In this document: piece after piece, positions 1-11,625 of the stretch
Position numbering within the stretch: the stretch's first letter is position 1
Layout: each line of letters begins with the position of its first letter
From: Umezawaea sp042738955
Lineage (GTDB): Bacteria > Actinomycetota > Actinomycetes > Mycobacteriales > Pseudonocardiaceae
Length of the DNA stretch: 64,000 bases
NCBI RefSeq assembly: GCF_042738955.1
Contig: NZ_JBHYHC010000012.1
Coordinates: forward strand, 56,922-120,921
Direction: 5' to 3'
Notes under the pieces: model-generated
Databases searched by the model: none
What the model saw: the letters and a program-made list of their open reading frames with translations, nothing else
What the model was told of the DNA's origin: nothing
Position numbers and translations under genes: made by a program

Positions 1-149
1 ACCTCGCCCGGCAGCTCCTCCCAGCCCAGCGCGCCGCGCAGCGTGCCGACGTGCTGCCCGGCCCCGCCCCGGTAGAGGCCCTGGCGGACGAGGTGTTCGA
101 GGTGCGGCAGCCGGTCCAGGTGCGAACGGGTGTCGTCGTTGACGGCCAT
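1..149 (-). CDS. 5' end of a hypothetical protein (truncated by window edge)
   Basis: Only the first 49 codons lie in the window. They begin MAVNDDTRSHLDRLPHLEHL and continue in frame to the edge. The product is not recognised; the fragment is hydrophilic and has no signal peptide. The gene is divergent from the TetR gene, and a perfect palindrome (168-192) lies 18 bases upstream of this start. The most economical reading is that it is the TetR protein's main target. Start chosen because the ATG follows the palindrome directly and the frame has no stop. Confidence 0.5.
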   Translation of the reverse strand, partial: MAVNDDTRSHLDRLPHLEHLVRQGLYRGGAGQHVGTLRGALGWEELPGE

Positions 150-167
150 GGGGCCCTGCTTTCGGGT

Positions 168-192
168 AGTTGTAGAACAACGTTCTACAACT
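168..192. promoter_or_regulatory. Perfect 11-bp inverted repeat, likely TetR operator
   Basis: AGTTGTAGAAC (168-178) and its exact reverse complement (182-192) are separated by three bases. The palindrome lies between the divergent starts at 149 (-) and 231 (+). Length and placement fit a TetR-family dimer site that would control both genes. The binding assignment is inference from symmetry and location. Confidence 0.75.
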
Positions 193-230
193 GTGCAACT
201 GTGTTCCACAGACTGTCAAGGGGCACGTTC

Positions 231-863
231 ATGGGGGAAGATGCCGGGATGAACGAGACGCGAGCCGCGGGCCGCCGATCACGGACGCGCAGCGTGGACG
301 TCGAGCGCGCACTGCTGGCCGCGGCCGAGGCGGTCCTGGCCAGGGAGGGGCCGGGCGGGCTCACGGTCCGCGCGGTCGCCACCGAGGCCGACATCGCGCC
401 CATGGGGGTGTACAACCACCTGGGGGGCAAGGACGGCCTGGTGGAAGCGCTGCTGACCCGCGGCTTCGACCGCCTCCGTGCCGCCGTGGAACCCGGCGAC
501 GAATCGGACGCGCTCGCCAGGTTGAGCGGCAGTCAGACCAGGTACCGCGCCTTCGCCCTGGCCAACCCCCACCTGTACGCGATGATGTTCGACACCGGCG
601 CGTCCCAGAGGAAGACCTCGCCGCTGTTCACCGAACGCGCCGCGGCGTCCTTCACCGCACTGGTCCGCAACATCGAACTGGCCGCCGCGACCGGCGCGAT
701 CACCGCACCCGACCCACGCCTGGCGGCACAACAGGTCTGGAGCGCCGTCCACGGAGCCGTGATCCTCGAACTCCACGGCCTGCTCCAGGTGCCGGACCCG
801 GAAGCCGCCTTCCACGCCCTGGTCGCGACCCTCCTGCGAGGCCTGAGGCCGTCCGGCGACTGA
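231..863 (+). CDS. TetR/AcrR family transcriptional regulator
   Basis: A 210-residue protein with an N-terminal helix-turn-helix at about residues 24-70; the recognition-helix region reads APMGVYNHLGGKDGLVEALL, typical of TetR proteins. The rest is an alpha-helical ligand-binding domain of the WHG type (motif VWSAVHGAVILELHG near residue 170). It probably represses itself and the divergent gene at 1-149 through the palindrome at 168-192. The start at 231 is preferred because it follows the operator; an in-frame ATG at 249 (MNETRAAG) has a better purine-rich stretch upstream and is an alternative. The ligand cannot be read from the sequence. Confidence 0.85.
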   Translation: MGEDAGMNETRAAGRRSRTRSVDVERALLAAAEAVLAREGPGGLTVRAVATEADIAPMGVYNHLGGKDGLVEALLTRGFDRLRAAVEPGDESDALARLSGSQTRYRAFALANPHLYAMMFDTGASQRKTSPLFTERAAASFTALVRNIELAAATGAITAPDPRLAAQQVWSAVHGAVILELHGLLQVPDPEAAFHALVATLLRGLRPSGD

Positions 864-885
864 TCCGGGTGGAGACCGCCGTGCG

Positions 886-1959
886 TCAGCGGGTCTTGCG
901 CAGCAGTGAGCCGAAGCCCGCTCGCCCCAACCGGCTCACGAGGCCGTCGCGCGTGGTGCCCATCGCGGTCGCCGCGCTGTCCAGGTTCCACTCGTGCTCG
1001 TCCAGCTTCGCCAGCAGGTAGCCCTTCTTCGCCTGCGCGGCCGACAGCCGGAAGGTCGACAGGTACGCCACCGCGCCCGCCTTGTCGGTGATCGTCTCGC
1101 CGATGTGGTTCTCCCACCGCGGGTCGAACGACGGCAGGAACCGCGACAGCGTGTACCGTTCCCCCATCCGGTACACCGTGGTCGACCGCCCCTCGGTCAG
1201 CCCGGCCGCCATCACGTCGGTGTGGAAGTCCGCCCAGCCGGTCTTCGCGGCGGTGATCGCCGTGCGCAGCCCCGCGAACGTCGTGGGCGAGCCCAGCGAC
1301 ACCTCGAACTCCGGCACGGACGGGTACAGCGTGGCGTACTGGTGCAGGAGTTCGCCGTAGAAGTCCCGCAGCAGCGTCGGGTGCAGGAGCCGGTAGTCGT
1401 CCGGGTGCGGCATGACGAACACGCCCGCCAGCGCGTCGGCGAAGTAGACCGCCACCCCGCACTGGTCGGGGTGGATCTCGAAGATCCGCAGCGCGTCGGC
1501 CAGGCCGGGCATCTCGCCGCCGTGGTAGACGATCTCCTCGCGGAACTGGAGTCCGCGCCGCACCGCCTCGCTGGTCCACTCCTGCCACGCGATGGGCGGC
1601 CCGGCGAACGCCAGCGCCAGGTAGCCCTCGAACGCCATGTGCTGCGGCAGGAAGCGCAGCCGGTTCCGGTCCTCGCGCTTGGCCATCCGCTTGCGGAACA
1701 CCAGTCCGCAGCACTCGGGGTCGTCCTTCACCTGGGTCCCGTACGCCGCCGACGCGTCCTCGCCCCACCGCGCCACCAGCGCGTGCGGGACCAGCGCGCC
1801 GTACAGCGACTTGTCCGGCAGGTCCACGATGGACACCGAGTCCTCGCCGTAGCAGCGGGGGTGCAGGCGCAGGTCGGTGATCGGCCGGTCCCGCAGCAGC
1901 GGCACCAGCCGCACCGCGCCCCAGACCTGCGAAGGCCCCGCCGTCAGCCCGGTCAGCAC
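886..1959 (-). CDS. Partner protein of the vWA/TROVE-like gene (possible ARPP-2-type)
   Basis: A 357-residue cytosolic protein with no signal peptide or membrane segment. I do not recognise a catalytic motif. It begins VLTGLTAGPSQVWGAVRLVP and resembles, from memory, actinobacterial proteins annotated as ARPP-2 domain proteins; that family name is tentative. The GTG start at 1959 overlaps the stop of the upstream gene by 7 bases, so the two are probably translationally coupled and act together. The reading frame stays open far upstream (to 2496), but that part is the antisense-frame shadow of the vWA gene, so the coupled GTG was chosen. Confidence 0.6.
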   Translation of the reverse strand: MLTGLTAGPSQVWGAVRLVPLLRDRPITDLRLHPRCYGEDSVSIVDLPDKSLYGALVPHALVARWGEDASAAYGTQVKDDPECCGLVFRKRMAKREDRNRLRFLPQHMAFEGYLALAFAGPPIAWQEWTSEAVRRGLQFREEIVYHGGEMPGLADALRIFEIHPDQCGVAVYFADALAGVFVMPHPDDYRLLHPTLLRDFYGELLHQYATLYPSVPEFEVSLGSPTTFAGLRTAITAAKTGWADFHTDVMAAGLTEGRSTTVYRMGERYTLSRFLPSFDPRWENHIGETITDKAGAVAYLSTFRLSAAQAKKGYLLAKLDEHEWNLDSAATAMGTTRDGLVSRLGRAGFGSLLRKTR

Positions 1960-3368
1960 GACCGCTCCCCGAGGAACGCCGCCACCCGCGCGTCCAGGTG
2001 CGTGCGCAGCTCGTGCAGCGGCGCGGCACCGGTCGCGAAGCGGGCGACCTCGACCAGGGCAGCCACGTCCTCGGCGTTGCGCACGCCGACGGTGGCGACA
2101 CCGGGCGCGAGTCCGCGCACGGCGAAGGTGTCGTCGTCGTAGACGGGGTTCAGGTGGACGACCTCGGTGGACCCGTCGTCCAGCGTGGCCCGCCACACCC
2201 GCAGGACCTCGGCCGCCAAGCCGACCGGCGCGTTGTCCCAGCCGTCCGACACCACCACGACCCGGTCCGGCCGCAGTTCGAGCGCGTCCACCAGCCGGTC
2301 GCCCAGCCCGGTGGCGCCGACCGGGCGCACCATCAGCGGGTCGCCGCGGTGGTGCAGCCACAACCCGGTGAAGTCCGACGCCAGCTCGGCCAGCAGGTGG
2401 TACGCCGCCAGCGCGACCGCCAGCGGGCGCTGCCGCTTCGCGCTCGACCCGACGGTCGAGTAGCTGTCGTCCAGCACCGCGACGATCCGCCCCCACGTCC
2501 CGGCCTGCCCGGCAGCCGTGCGCCGAGCCGCGGTCCGCAGGGCAGCGGTCAACTCCTCACGCCGCTGCCTCCGCTCGGACCGGGGCAACGACAGCACGTA
2601 GCTCGCCAGCCGGGTGAGCGGCATGCGGCTCACCTCCGACCGGACCTCGTCCACGCCGAGCCGCTCGCCGGTCGCGTGCAGCCGCTCCTGCTCACGGGCC
2701 GTCAACCGCGGCGCGATGTTCGCGAGGAACCGCTCGCGCGGCACCTCGTGCTTCGCGGCGAACCCCTCCGCCACGGTGTAGGGCAGCTCGTAGACCGCGC
2801 GCGAGTCGTAGTGCGCGCGACGCCACGCGTCCAGCAGCGGCGTCTCGAACCGGGCCTGACGCCGCCAGTCGAACAGCGCCGCGCCGACCTCGCCGGGCAG
2901 GGTGAGGTGGGCGTGCCGCGACGCCGTCGCCAGGCCGCGCCGGTACTTGACCGCGTCGTGGGCCGGGTCCGGGCGGGCGGCCACCCAGTCGCGCACGATC
3001 GCCCGCGCGCGCCGGTTGTTGACCTTCGCCTGCCGCAGCTCGCGGAACAGCCGGTACACGCGCTGCGGCGGCAGCAGGGCCAGCTTGCGGGCGATCAGCC
3101 GCCCCTCCACCGCCCGCTGCGCGGCGGGCGCGTCGGTGTCCCGCAACAGGTTCCGCACCACCAGCGCGGCGTTGTGGTCGTTGATCCCGAGCGCCAGCGT
3201 GGCCGCGTACAGCTCGCGGTAGTTGCCCAGCACGTACTCGTGCAGGAACGCCAGCGAGAGCCGCTGCGCGCTGTCGTCCGACCGGAACTCGCGTTGCCCT
3301 GTGGAGGTGACGGCCGCGTTGACGAACATCACCAGGTCCTCGCACTCCAACTGGTCACTGGACCGCAT
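1953..3368 (-). CDS. TROVE-like / von Willebrand A domain protein (Ro-like)
   Basis: A 471-residue cytosolic protein in two parts. Residues 1 to about 280 are alpha-helical, rich in Arg and Leu, resembling the HEAT-like ring of TROVE (Ro60/Rsr) proteins. The C-terminal part has a vWA fold signature: a MIDAS motif DDSYS (DxSxS) after the strand RIVAVL, and VVVVSDGWDN as the later metal-site loop. Ro-family proteins bind noncoding Y RNAs and misfolded RNA; an RNA-handling role here is inference. It is the first gene of a two-gene operon. The ATG at 3368 has a GGAG six bases upstream; a longer frame to 3416 lacks a good ribosome site. No Y RNA could be recognised nearby. Confidence 0.6.
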   Translation of the reverse strand: MRSSDQLECEDLVMFVNAAVTSTGQREFRSDDSAQRLSLAFLHEYVLGNYRELYAATLALGINDHNAALVVRNLLRDTDAPAAQRAVEGRLIARKLALLPPQRVYRLFRELRQAKVNNRRARAIVRDWVAARPDPAHDAVKYRRGLATASRHAHLTLPGEVGAALFDWRRQARFETPLLDAWRRAHYDSRAVYELPYTVAEGFAAKHEVPRERFLANIAPRLTAREQERLHATGERLGVDEVRSEVSRMPLTRLASYVLSLPRSERRQRREELTAALRTAARRTAAGQAGTWGRIVAVLDDSYSTVGSSAKRQRPLAVALAAYHLLAELASDFTGLWLHHRGDPLMVRPVGATGLGDRLVDALELRPDRVVVVSDGWDNAPVGLAAEVLRVWRATLDDGSTEVVHLNPVYDDDTFAVRGLAPGVATVGVRNAEDVAALVEVARFATGAAPLHELRTHLDARVAAFLGERSC

Positions 3369-3755
3369 CACCGCTCCACGGGGAAGAGACGAAGGCCTGC
3401 CGGGGAATGGGGGCACGAACTGCGAAGCTTCGTTTCAGAGACGATTCCGGAAGTCGCACCGGAGTCCCGCGGCAGGCCGGGCAGAACGTAACACGACGTC
3501 GACGTCCGCCGACGGGGAATTACCGAAGATCATCGCCGACCGCCGATTGCCCGAAAGTACGGCGCGCTCGCGCGTCCGAGGGCCGAGAGTGGCCGCAGGG
3601 GGCCGTTTCGGGTGGGGTGGCGCGTAGCCTCGCGGGAACGATCTTGGTGGTGGCCATCCCGGTGTGGGCGGAACTTCCTTGTCTCAGTTGGGTTTCCGGG
3701 TGTGCGGACGATGGTGGGAGTCGTTGTGGGGTCTGGGACGGGGTTTTCTCGGCGG
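3369..3755. other. Divergent intergenic region between vWA/TROVE-like gene and NRPS
   Basis: No convincing gene is present. The right half (about 3650-3755) is G-rich and T-rich compared with its surroundings and could hold a 5' leader or an N-terminal extension of the NRPS: the frame is open from 3612 and an ATG lies at 3711. No clear operator or -35/-10 pair was seen. Confidence 0.4.
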
Positions 3756-6711
<2,956 letters not shown>

Positions 6712-6740
<29 letters not shown>

Positions 6741-7893
6741 CGAGCGTGCCGATGTCGCGCTCGGCGAAGACGATCTCGTCGGGGCTCACGGTGAGCCGCA
6801 GCCCCGGCGTCCGGTCCAGCAGGGCGTCCAAGGCGACCGCGATCAACGCTCGGGCGAAGCCGACTCCGGGGCAGTAGTGCCGTCCGCCCCCGAAGCCGAT
6901 GTTCTTGCGCACCGGGCGGTCGACCCGGAACACGTCGGGCTCGTCGTAGGCGTCCGGGTCGTGCAGGGCGGCGATCCACGCCAGCAGCACCGCCTGCCCC
7001 GCGGGGACCGTGCCCGAGGGCAGGCGGACCTCGGCGGTCGCCACCCGGAGCGCGGCGACGTTGCCCATGTGCACGTGGCGCAGCAGCTCGTCCACGGCCG
7101 CGGGCACGGTCTCCCGGTTCTCCACCAGCGCCGTCCAGTGCGCCGCGTCGTCGCTCAGCAGGGCGAGCACCGACCGGCCGAGCACACCGCTCGGGGCCTC
7201 GACCCCGGCGGACACGAGCAGCCGCACGATGCTGACCAGTTCGTCGTGGTCGAGCCGGGCGTCGGTGTCCGGCGGCGTGACGAGGTCGAGCAGCAGGGGC
7301 GCGTCCGGGCGCGGTGCGGCCACGACCCCGCGCAGGTACGCGGTGAACTCCGCCACCAGCTCGGCCCGCTCCTCGGGCGGGACCGGGGTGGCCAGGGTGT
7401 AGGCGCCCGACCAGCGCCGGATCCGCCCCGCGTCGGCCGCGGGGATGCCCAGCAGCGAGCACATCGTGAGCAGCGGGAGCTGGGAGCAGTACTCCTCGAC
7501 GAGGTCCGCGGTCGGCCCCATCGCGTCGAGCAGCTCGCCCGCGACCCGGTCGACCACCGGGACGTACCTCGCCACGCGGGTGTTGTTCAACGCCTGCGTC
7601 GCGATCCGGTGCACGCGGTCGTGCGCCTCGTCCGCCTGGTTGATCAGCAGCTCGGGGTCGTAGAGGAAGTTCGGCTCGGCGCTGTTCCTCGGCGCGTCGG
7701 GCAGGACGTGGTTGCGCGACAGCCTCGGCTCGGCCGCCGCGGCGGCCACGTCCTCCTGCCGCACCAGCAGGATCGCCTCGTCCCCGCTGGGCAGGGTGAC
7801 CGCGCCGAACGGGCAGGTCCTCCGGCGCTCGGCGAACTCCGGGGCCGGCGCCAGCCGGTTGCCCGAGGGGAACGGGAAAGCGGGGGCGTTCAC
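6712..7893 (-). CDS. Cytochrome P450
   Basis: A 393-residue soluble bacterial P450. The heme-binding loop is FGGGRHYCPG (about residues 335-344) with the Cys ligand, and the K-helix ExxR is ELLR. The I-helix reads AGVEAPS: the acid is present but the usual Thr is Ala, as in P450eryF (CYP107A1), whose substrate helps deliver protons. Last gene of the minus-strand NRPS operon. Its GTG start overlaps the upstream stop by 4 bases, so it is translationally coupled. The likely role is hydroxylation or crosslinking of a carrier-bound or released peptide; the substrate is unknown. Confidence 0.9.
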
Positions 7894-8888
7894 CGGGAAC
7901 TCCTCTCTCGCACGGCGGCCAGGTGCGGCAGCGCGTCCAGGGTGGTGGCCGTGTCGACGCCGAAGTCGACCAGGCAGGCGACCTCGTCGACGCCGATCGC
8001 GGTCAGCCGGTCGAGGAGGGCCAGGCAGGTCGCGGGTCCGCCGAACAGGCCCGCCCTGGTGAAGTAGCGCTCGAACGCCCGGTCGACCAGGAAGTCGACG
8101 TCGTCCTCGTCGAGGTCGCCGCCCGCTGACAGGTCGAGCGAGCGCCGCAGGTACCGCCGCATCGGGTCGCGCACGACCTCCCGCACGGAGGCGTCGTCCG
8201 GGCCGGCGAACGTGTGCAGCATGAGCGTCACCCTGCCGCCTGCCCCGCGGACGGACCGGTAGCGCTGGATCTTGGCCGCGAGGTCGTCGACGTCCTGGTT
8301 GAGCAGGTGCGTCAGCACGTTGGCCCCGAGCTCGCCCGCGAGGTCGAACGTGGCCGGGTCGCCCGCGCTGGTGATCCAGACGGGCGGGTCCGGTCGCACC
8401 GGGCGAGGGTAGGCGGCCAGCTCGACCTCGGCTCCACGTCCGTCGACCCGGCGCACCGTTCCTCCCCGCCACAACGTGCGCACCTCGTCGAGCTGCCGGA
8501 CGAAGTCGCGCCGCCGGTGCTCGAACGCCTGTGGCGCCAAGGCGAAGTCGACCGCGTGCCACCCCGAGGCGAACGCCAGCCCGACCCGGCCGTGGGACAG
8601 CTGGTCGACCACGGCCCACTCCTCGGCGACGCGCAGCGGGTCGTGCAACGGCAGCACAACGCTCCCGGCGCGAATCCCGATCCGCTTGGTCACGGCGGCG
8701 ATGGCGGCGCTCGTGACGGACGGGTTGGGGTACGGGCCGCCGAACGGGTGGAAGTGCCGCTCGGGCGTCCATACCGCGTCGAACCCGTTGTCGTCGGCGA
8801 ACTTCGCGCCTTCGAGCAGCAGCCGGTAGGCGTCCGCTGTGGACTGTTCGCCCGCGTCGGCGGTGAAGTAGAACAGGCTCAGGTCCAC
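7890..8888 (-). CDS. Luciferase-like FMN monooxygenase of the NRPS/PKS-associated type
   Basis: A 332-residue bacterial-luciferase-fold protein. It starts VDLSLFYFTADAGEQ and carries VWTPERHFHPFGGPYPNPSV and the barrel segment GRVGLAFASGWHAVDF, typical of the MupA/Atu3671-like monooxygenases found in peptide and polyketide clusters. The expected cofactor is reduced FMN, with a partner reductase not seen in this window. The GTG at 8888 overlaps the stop of the upstream C-domain gene by 10 bases. An upstream open frame reaches 9164 but overlaps the C-domain gene and was rejected. The reaction (N- or C-hydroxylation, Baeyer-Villiger type) cannot be told from the sequence. Confidence 0.85.
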   Translation of the reverse strand: MDLSLFYFTADAGEQSTADAYRLLLEGAKFADDNGFDAVWTPERHFHPFGGPYPNPSVTSAAIAAVTKRIGIRAGSVVLPLHDPLRVAEEWAVVDQLSHGRVGLAFASGWHAVDFALAPQAFEHRRRDFVRQLDEVRTLWRGGTVRRVDGRGAEVELAAYPRPVRPDPPVWITSAGDPATFDLAGELGANVLTHLLNQDVDDLAAKIQRYRSVRGAGGRVTLMLHTFAGPDDASVREVVRDPMRRYLRRSLDLSAGGDLDEDDVDFLVDRAFERYFTRAGLFGGPATCLALLDRLTAIGVDEVACLVDFGVDTATTLDALPHLAAVRERSSR

Positions 8889-9997
8889 AGCGGCTCCGCG
8901 GGGGTCAGGCCGATCGTGTCGCGCAGCACCTCGGTGAACTCCTCCACGGGTGCGCGGGTCCCGCGAGGGTGGAGCATCTTCACCAGCGTCGTGGGACCGT
9001 CGACGACGTTCAGGTGCAGGAGGTTGCGGGCGATCCCGGTGGAGGTCGTCCAGTCGACACGCGAGTCCGCGAACGACGGCGGTTCGCTCCGGCGGCGGTA
9101 GCTGATCGAGATCGGCGTGGGCGACAGCGAGGGGCGCGCACCCGCCGCGCTCAACGGCGTGCACCGGAACGGGTAGAGCGCGCGCAGGTCCCGGCGCACC
9201 GCGTGGACCTGGTCCAGCACCGGCACGTCGTGCGGAGTCGTGCAGGGGAACGGGAGTTCGTTCACGAAGAGTCCTATGTGGTCCGACTCGGCCGGTGTCC
9301 TGGTGGACAAGGCGATCGTGAGGTCACCGAGACCGCCCGCGACGAACCGGAGCGCGGAGAGCAGGAGTTCGAACCGCGTCACCCCCGCGTCCTTCGCCAC
9401 CACGTCCAGCCTCGCCGAGGCCTCGTGGGTGAGCACGCCCGCCCACTCCTCCCCCGGCCACGCGGAGAACTCGGCCGGGCGGTAAGGCCGCGACCGCCAG
9501 AACTCCCGCCCGGCCACGAACCGCGGCCGTCGGGGCTCCACGACCGGGAGAGGGGCGAGGGGTGTTTTCCGGTAGAACGCGGCCAGGTCCCGCAGGAGGA
9601 CGTCCTTGGAGTGCCCGTCGAACACCGAGTGGTGGGCGGTGACCACGAGCAGCGGTCGTTCGCCGGAGGCGACCGTGAAGCGGCACAGCGGTCCGGTGTG
9701 GAGGGCGAACCCCCTGGCCATCTCCCCAGCCACCGAAACGTGCTCGACGTGCCGCACCTCGGGTCGCTCCCGCGCGGGGACGAGCCACGGCAGTCCGTCG
9801 CGGTCCTCGACAGCGCCGCGCAGCACCGGGTGTCGGTCGAGCACCGCACGGCAGGCCGACACGAGCGCGGCGACGTCGAGGTCGGGGCCGAACGAGACCG
9901 TGAGGCCCAGGGTGTAGGCGTTGTCGGCGACGCCCGACTGCTCCATGAACCAGACGCCCGCCTCCGCGGCGGTGGCCGGTCGCGGGATCACCTCCAC
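8879..9997 (-). CDS. Free-standing condensation domain protein
   Basis: A 372-residue single-domain protein of the NRPS condensation superfamily. The catalytic motif is intact: AHHSVFDGHS matches HHxxxDG. The N-terminal motif TAAEAGVWFMEQSG resembles the C1 motif and VNELPFPC a late C-domain motif. There is no A or T domain, so it must work in trans on the carriers of the neighbouring A-T proteins. The GTG at 9997 overlaps the stop of the upstream gene by 10 bases. It may join the two substrates loaded by the A-T proteins or pass the product to the C-A-T protein; the order is inference. Confidence 0.85.
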   Translation of the reverse strand: MEVIPRPATAAEAGVWFMEQSGVADNAYTLGLTVSFGPDLDVAALVSACRAVLDRHPVLRGAVEDRDGLPWLVPARERPEVRHVEHVSVAGEMARGFALHTGPLCRFTVASGERPLLVVTAHHSVFDGHSKDVLLRDLAAFYRKTPLAPLPVVEPRRPRFVAGREFWRSRPYRPAEFSAWPGEEWAGVLTHEASARLDVVAKDAGVTRFELLLSALRFVAGGLGDLTIALSTRTPAESDHIGLFVNELPFPCTTPHDVPVLDQVHAVRRDLRALYPFRCTPLSAAGARPSLSPTPISISYRRRSEPPSFADSRVDWTTSTGIARNLLHLNVVDGPTTLVKMLHPRGTRAPVEEFTEVLRDTIGLTPAEPLWT

Positions 9998-11625
9998 CGC
10001 GTGTCCAGCGGCGCGAGGCGTTCGTGGATCAGCCGGGCCTGCGCGGCCAGCACCGGCGTGGCGAAGAGGGCCGCCGCGGAGAGGTCGACGGCGAACTCCG
10101 CCGAGCACAACTTGGCCAGCCGCAACGTGAGCAGCGAATCCCCGCCGAGTGCGAGGAAGTCGTCGTCGGCGTGCACCTCGCGCAGACCGAGGAGCCTGCT
10201 CCACACCCGGCCCAGGGCGCGTTCCACCGGTGACGTCAGCGGTTGGGCCGCCTCGACGGTGAACAGGCCGACCAGGTCGCGCTTGACCACCTTGCCCGCG
10301 GTGTTGCGTGGCAGCAGGTCGACCCGCAGCAGCCGGGCGGGCACCTCCGCCGGGGACAGCCGCTCGGCCAGGAACGCCCGCAGCCCCTCGACCACGTCCA
10401 TCGCCGTGGTCACGACTGCGGCGGCGAGCACCGTTCCGGAGCGCGGGTGGGGCAGGCCGAGCACCGCGGCGTCCAGCACACCGGGATGCTCGTGCAGCGC
10501 CGCCTCGACGGCGAGGGTCGACACCCGGTGCCCGCCGACCTTCACCAGGTCGGATTCGCGGTCGATCAGGTGCAGGTAGCCGTCCTCGTCGATCCGCCCC
10601 AGGTCACCCGTGCGGATCCACCCGTCGACCGACGCGGGGGAACCGTTGTCGTGCAACAGGGTTCGCGGTGCCGGAGCGCGCAACCACACCTCCTCCCCCA
10701 CCACCCGCACGTCACCCGCGCCGAGCGCGGTCGGCCTGCTCGGGTCGAACGCCATCGCGACGTGGCCGGGAGCCGACTCGGTGGAGCTGTAGTAGTTGAC
10801 CAAGGTGGCGTCGGGCAGCCCACGGGTCAACTCCACGGCGACCGCGGGCGGCAACGCGGCCCCAGTGGACCCCACCAGCGCCACCGACGTGAGGTCGTAC
10901 CGCGACCACGCCGCGGAGTTGACCAGGTCGATGGCCGTCGCGGGCACCAGGAACAGCGAGTCGGCGCGGTGCCGTTCGACGGCGGAGCACAGCTCGTCCA
11001 CGTCCGGGCGTCGCGCCACCAGCGCGGCCGACTCGGCGGTCAGGGCGTTGAGCAGCATCGTCTGGCCCGCGTTGGTGCCGATCGGGAAGGCGTGGGCGAA
11101 GTACCGCGTGCGACCGCCCAGTCGTCGTCGCGGGTGGTAGCCGTGGGTGAGGTTGGCGTGGGTGGCCACGACGCCCTTGGGGCTCCCGTCGGTGCCGGAG
11201 GTGAACAGCACTTGGGCGGGGTCGTCGGGTGAGACGGCGGCCAACTCCGCGACCGGCCCGTCCGCAGCCTCCGTCGTGCTGACCGCGAACTCCACGGCCG
11301 TCCGGCCGTGGACCAGCGTTCGAGCCTCGCAGCGGGCCAGGAGGTCGTTCCGCAGGGCGTCCGGGAGGCGGGTGGAGAACGGGACCGCCGTCGCGCCCGC
11401 GCTCAGCACGGCGCAGAACGCCACCGCGTAGTCGGTCCACTCGTCCTCGCCGAACAGCAGCCCCACCCGGTCGCCCGCGCCGACGCCGGAAGCCCGCAGC
11501 CTGCGGGCGAACGCCGTCGCCCTGGTGTGCCACGCGCCGAACGTCAGCACCGTGCCGTCGGTCTGCCGGATCGCCGGGCGTTCCGGCTCGCGGGAACGGT
11601 CCTCCAGCACATCGGGGACCGTCAT
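9988..11625 (-). CDS. AMP-ligase/adenylation-carrier didomain protein
   Basis: A 545-residue protein with an ANL-superfamily adenylation domain (about 1-460) and a carrier domain whose serine lies in LGGDSL (about residue 495). Motifs include LFTSGTDGSPKGVV (A3), YYSSTES in place of the usual YGPTE, TGDLGRID (A7), DRESDLVKVGGHRVS (A8) and the catalytic Lys of TAGKVVKRDL (A10). These variants look more like acyl- or aryl-acid ligases than amino-acid A domains, so it may load a starter acid. The ATG overlaps the upstream stop as ATGA. The substrate is unknown. Confidence 0.85.
   Translation of the reverse strand: MTVPDVLEDRSREPERPAIRQTDGTVLTFGAWHTRATAFARRLRASGVGAGDRVGLLFGEDEWTDYAVAFCAVLSAGATAVPFSTRLPDALRNDLLARCEARTLVHGRTAVEFAVSTTEAADGPVAELAAVSPDDPAQVLFTSGTDGSPKGVVATHANLTHGYHPRRRLGGRTRYFAHAFPIGTNAGQTMLLNALTAESAALVARRPDVDELCSAVERHRADSLFLVPATAIDLVNSAAWSRYDLTSVALVGSTGAALPPAVAVELTRGLPDATLVNYYSSTESAPGHVAMAFDPSRPTALGAGDVRVVGEEVWLRAPAPRTLLHDNGSPASVDGWIRTGDLGRIDEDGYLHLIDRESDLVKVGGHRVSTLAVEAALHEHPGVLDAAVLGLPHPRSGTVLAAAVVTTAMDVVEGLRAFLAERLSPAEVPARLLRVDLLPRNTAGKVVKRDLVGLFTVEAAQPLTSPVERALGRVWSRLLGLREVHADDDFLALGGDSLLTLRLAKLCSAEFAVDLSAAALFATPVLAAQARLIHERLAPLDTRWR

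Noticed and set aside
3369..3755. A Y RNA next to the Ro-like gene
   Set aside because: No tRNA-like T-arm or long stem-loop could be recognised by eye; a covariance search is needed.
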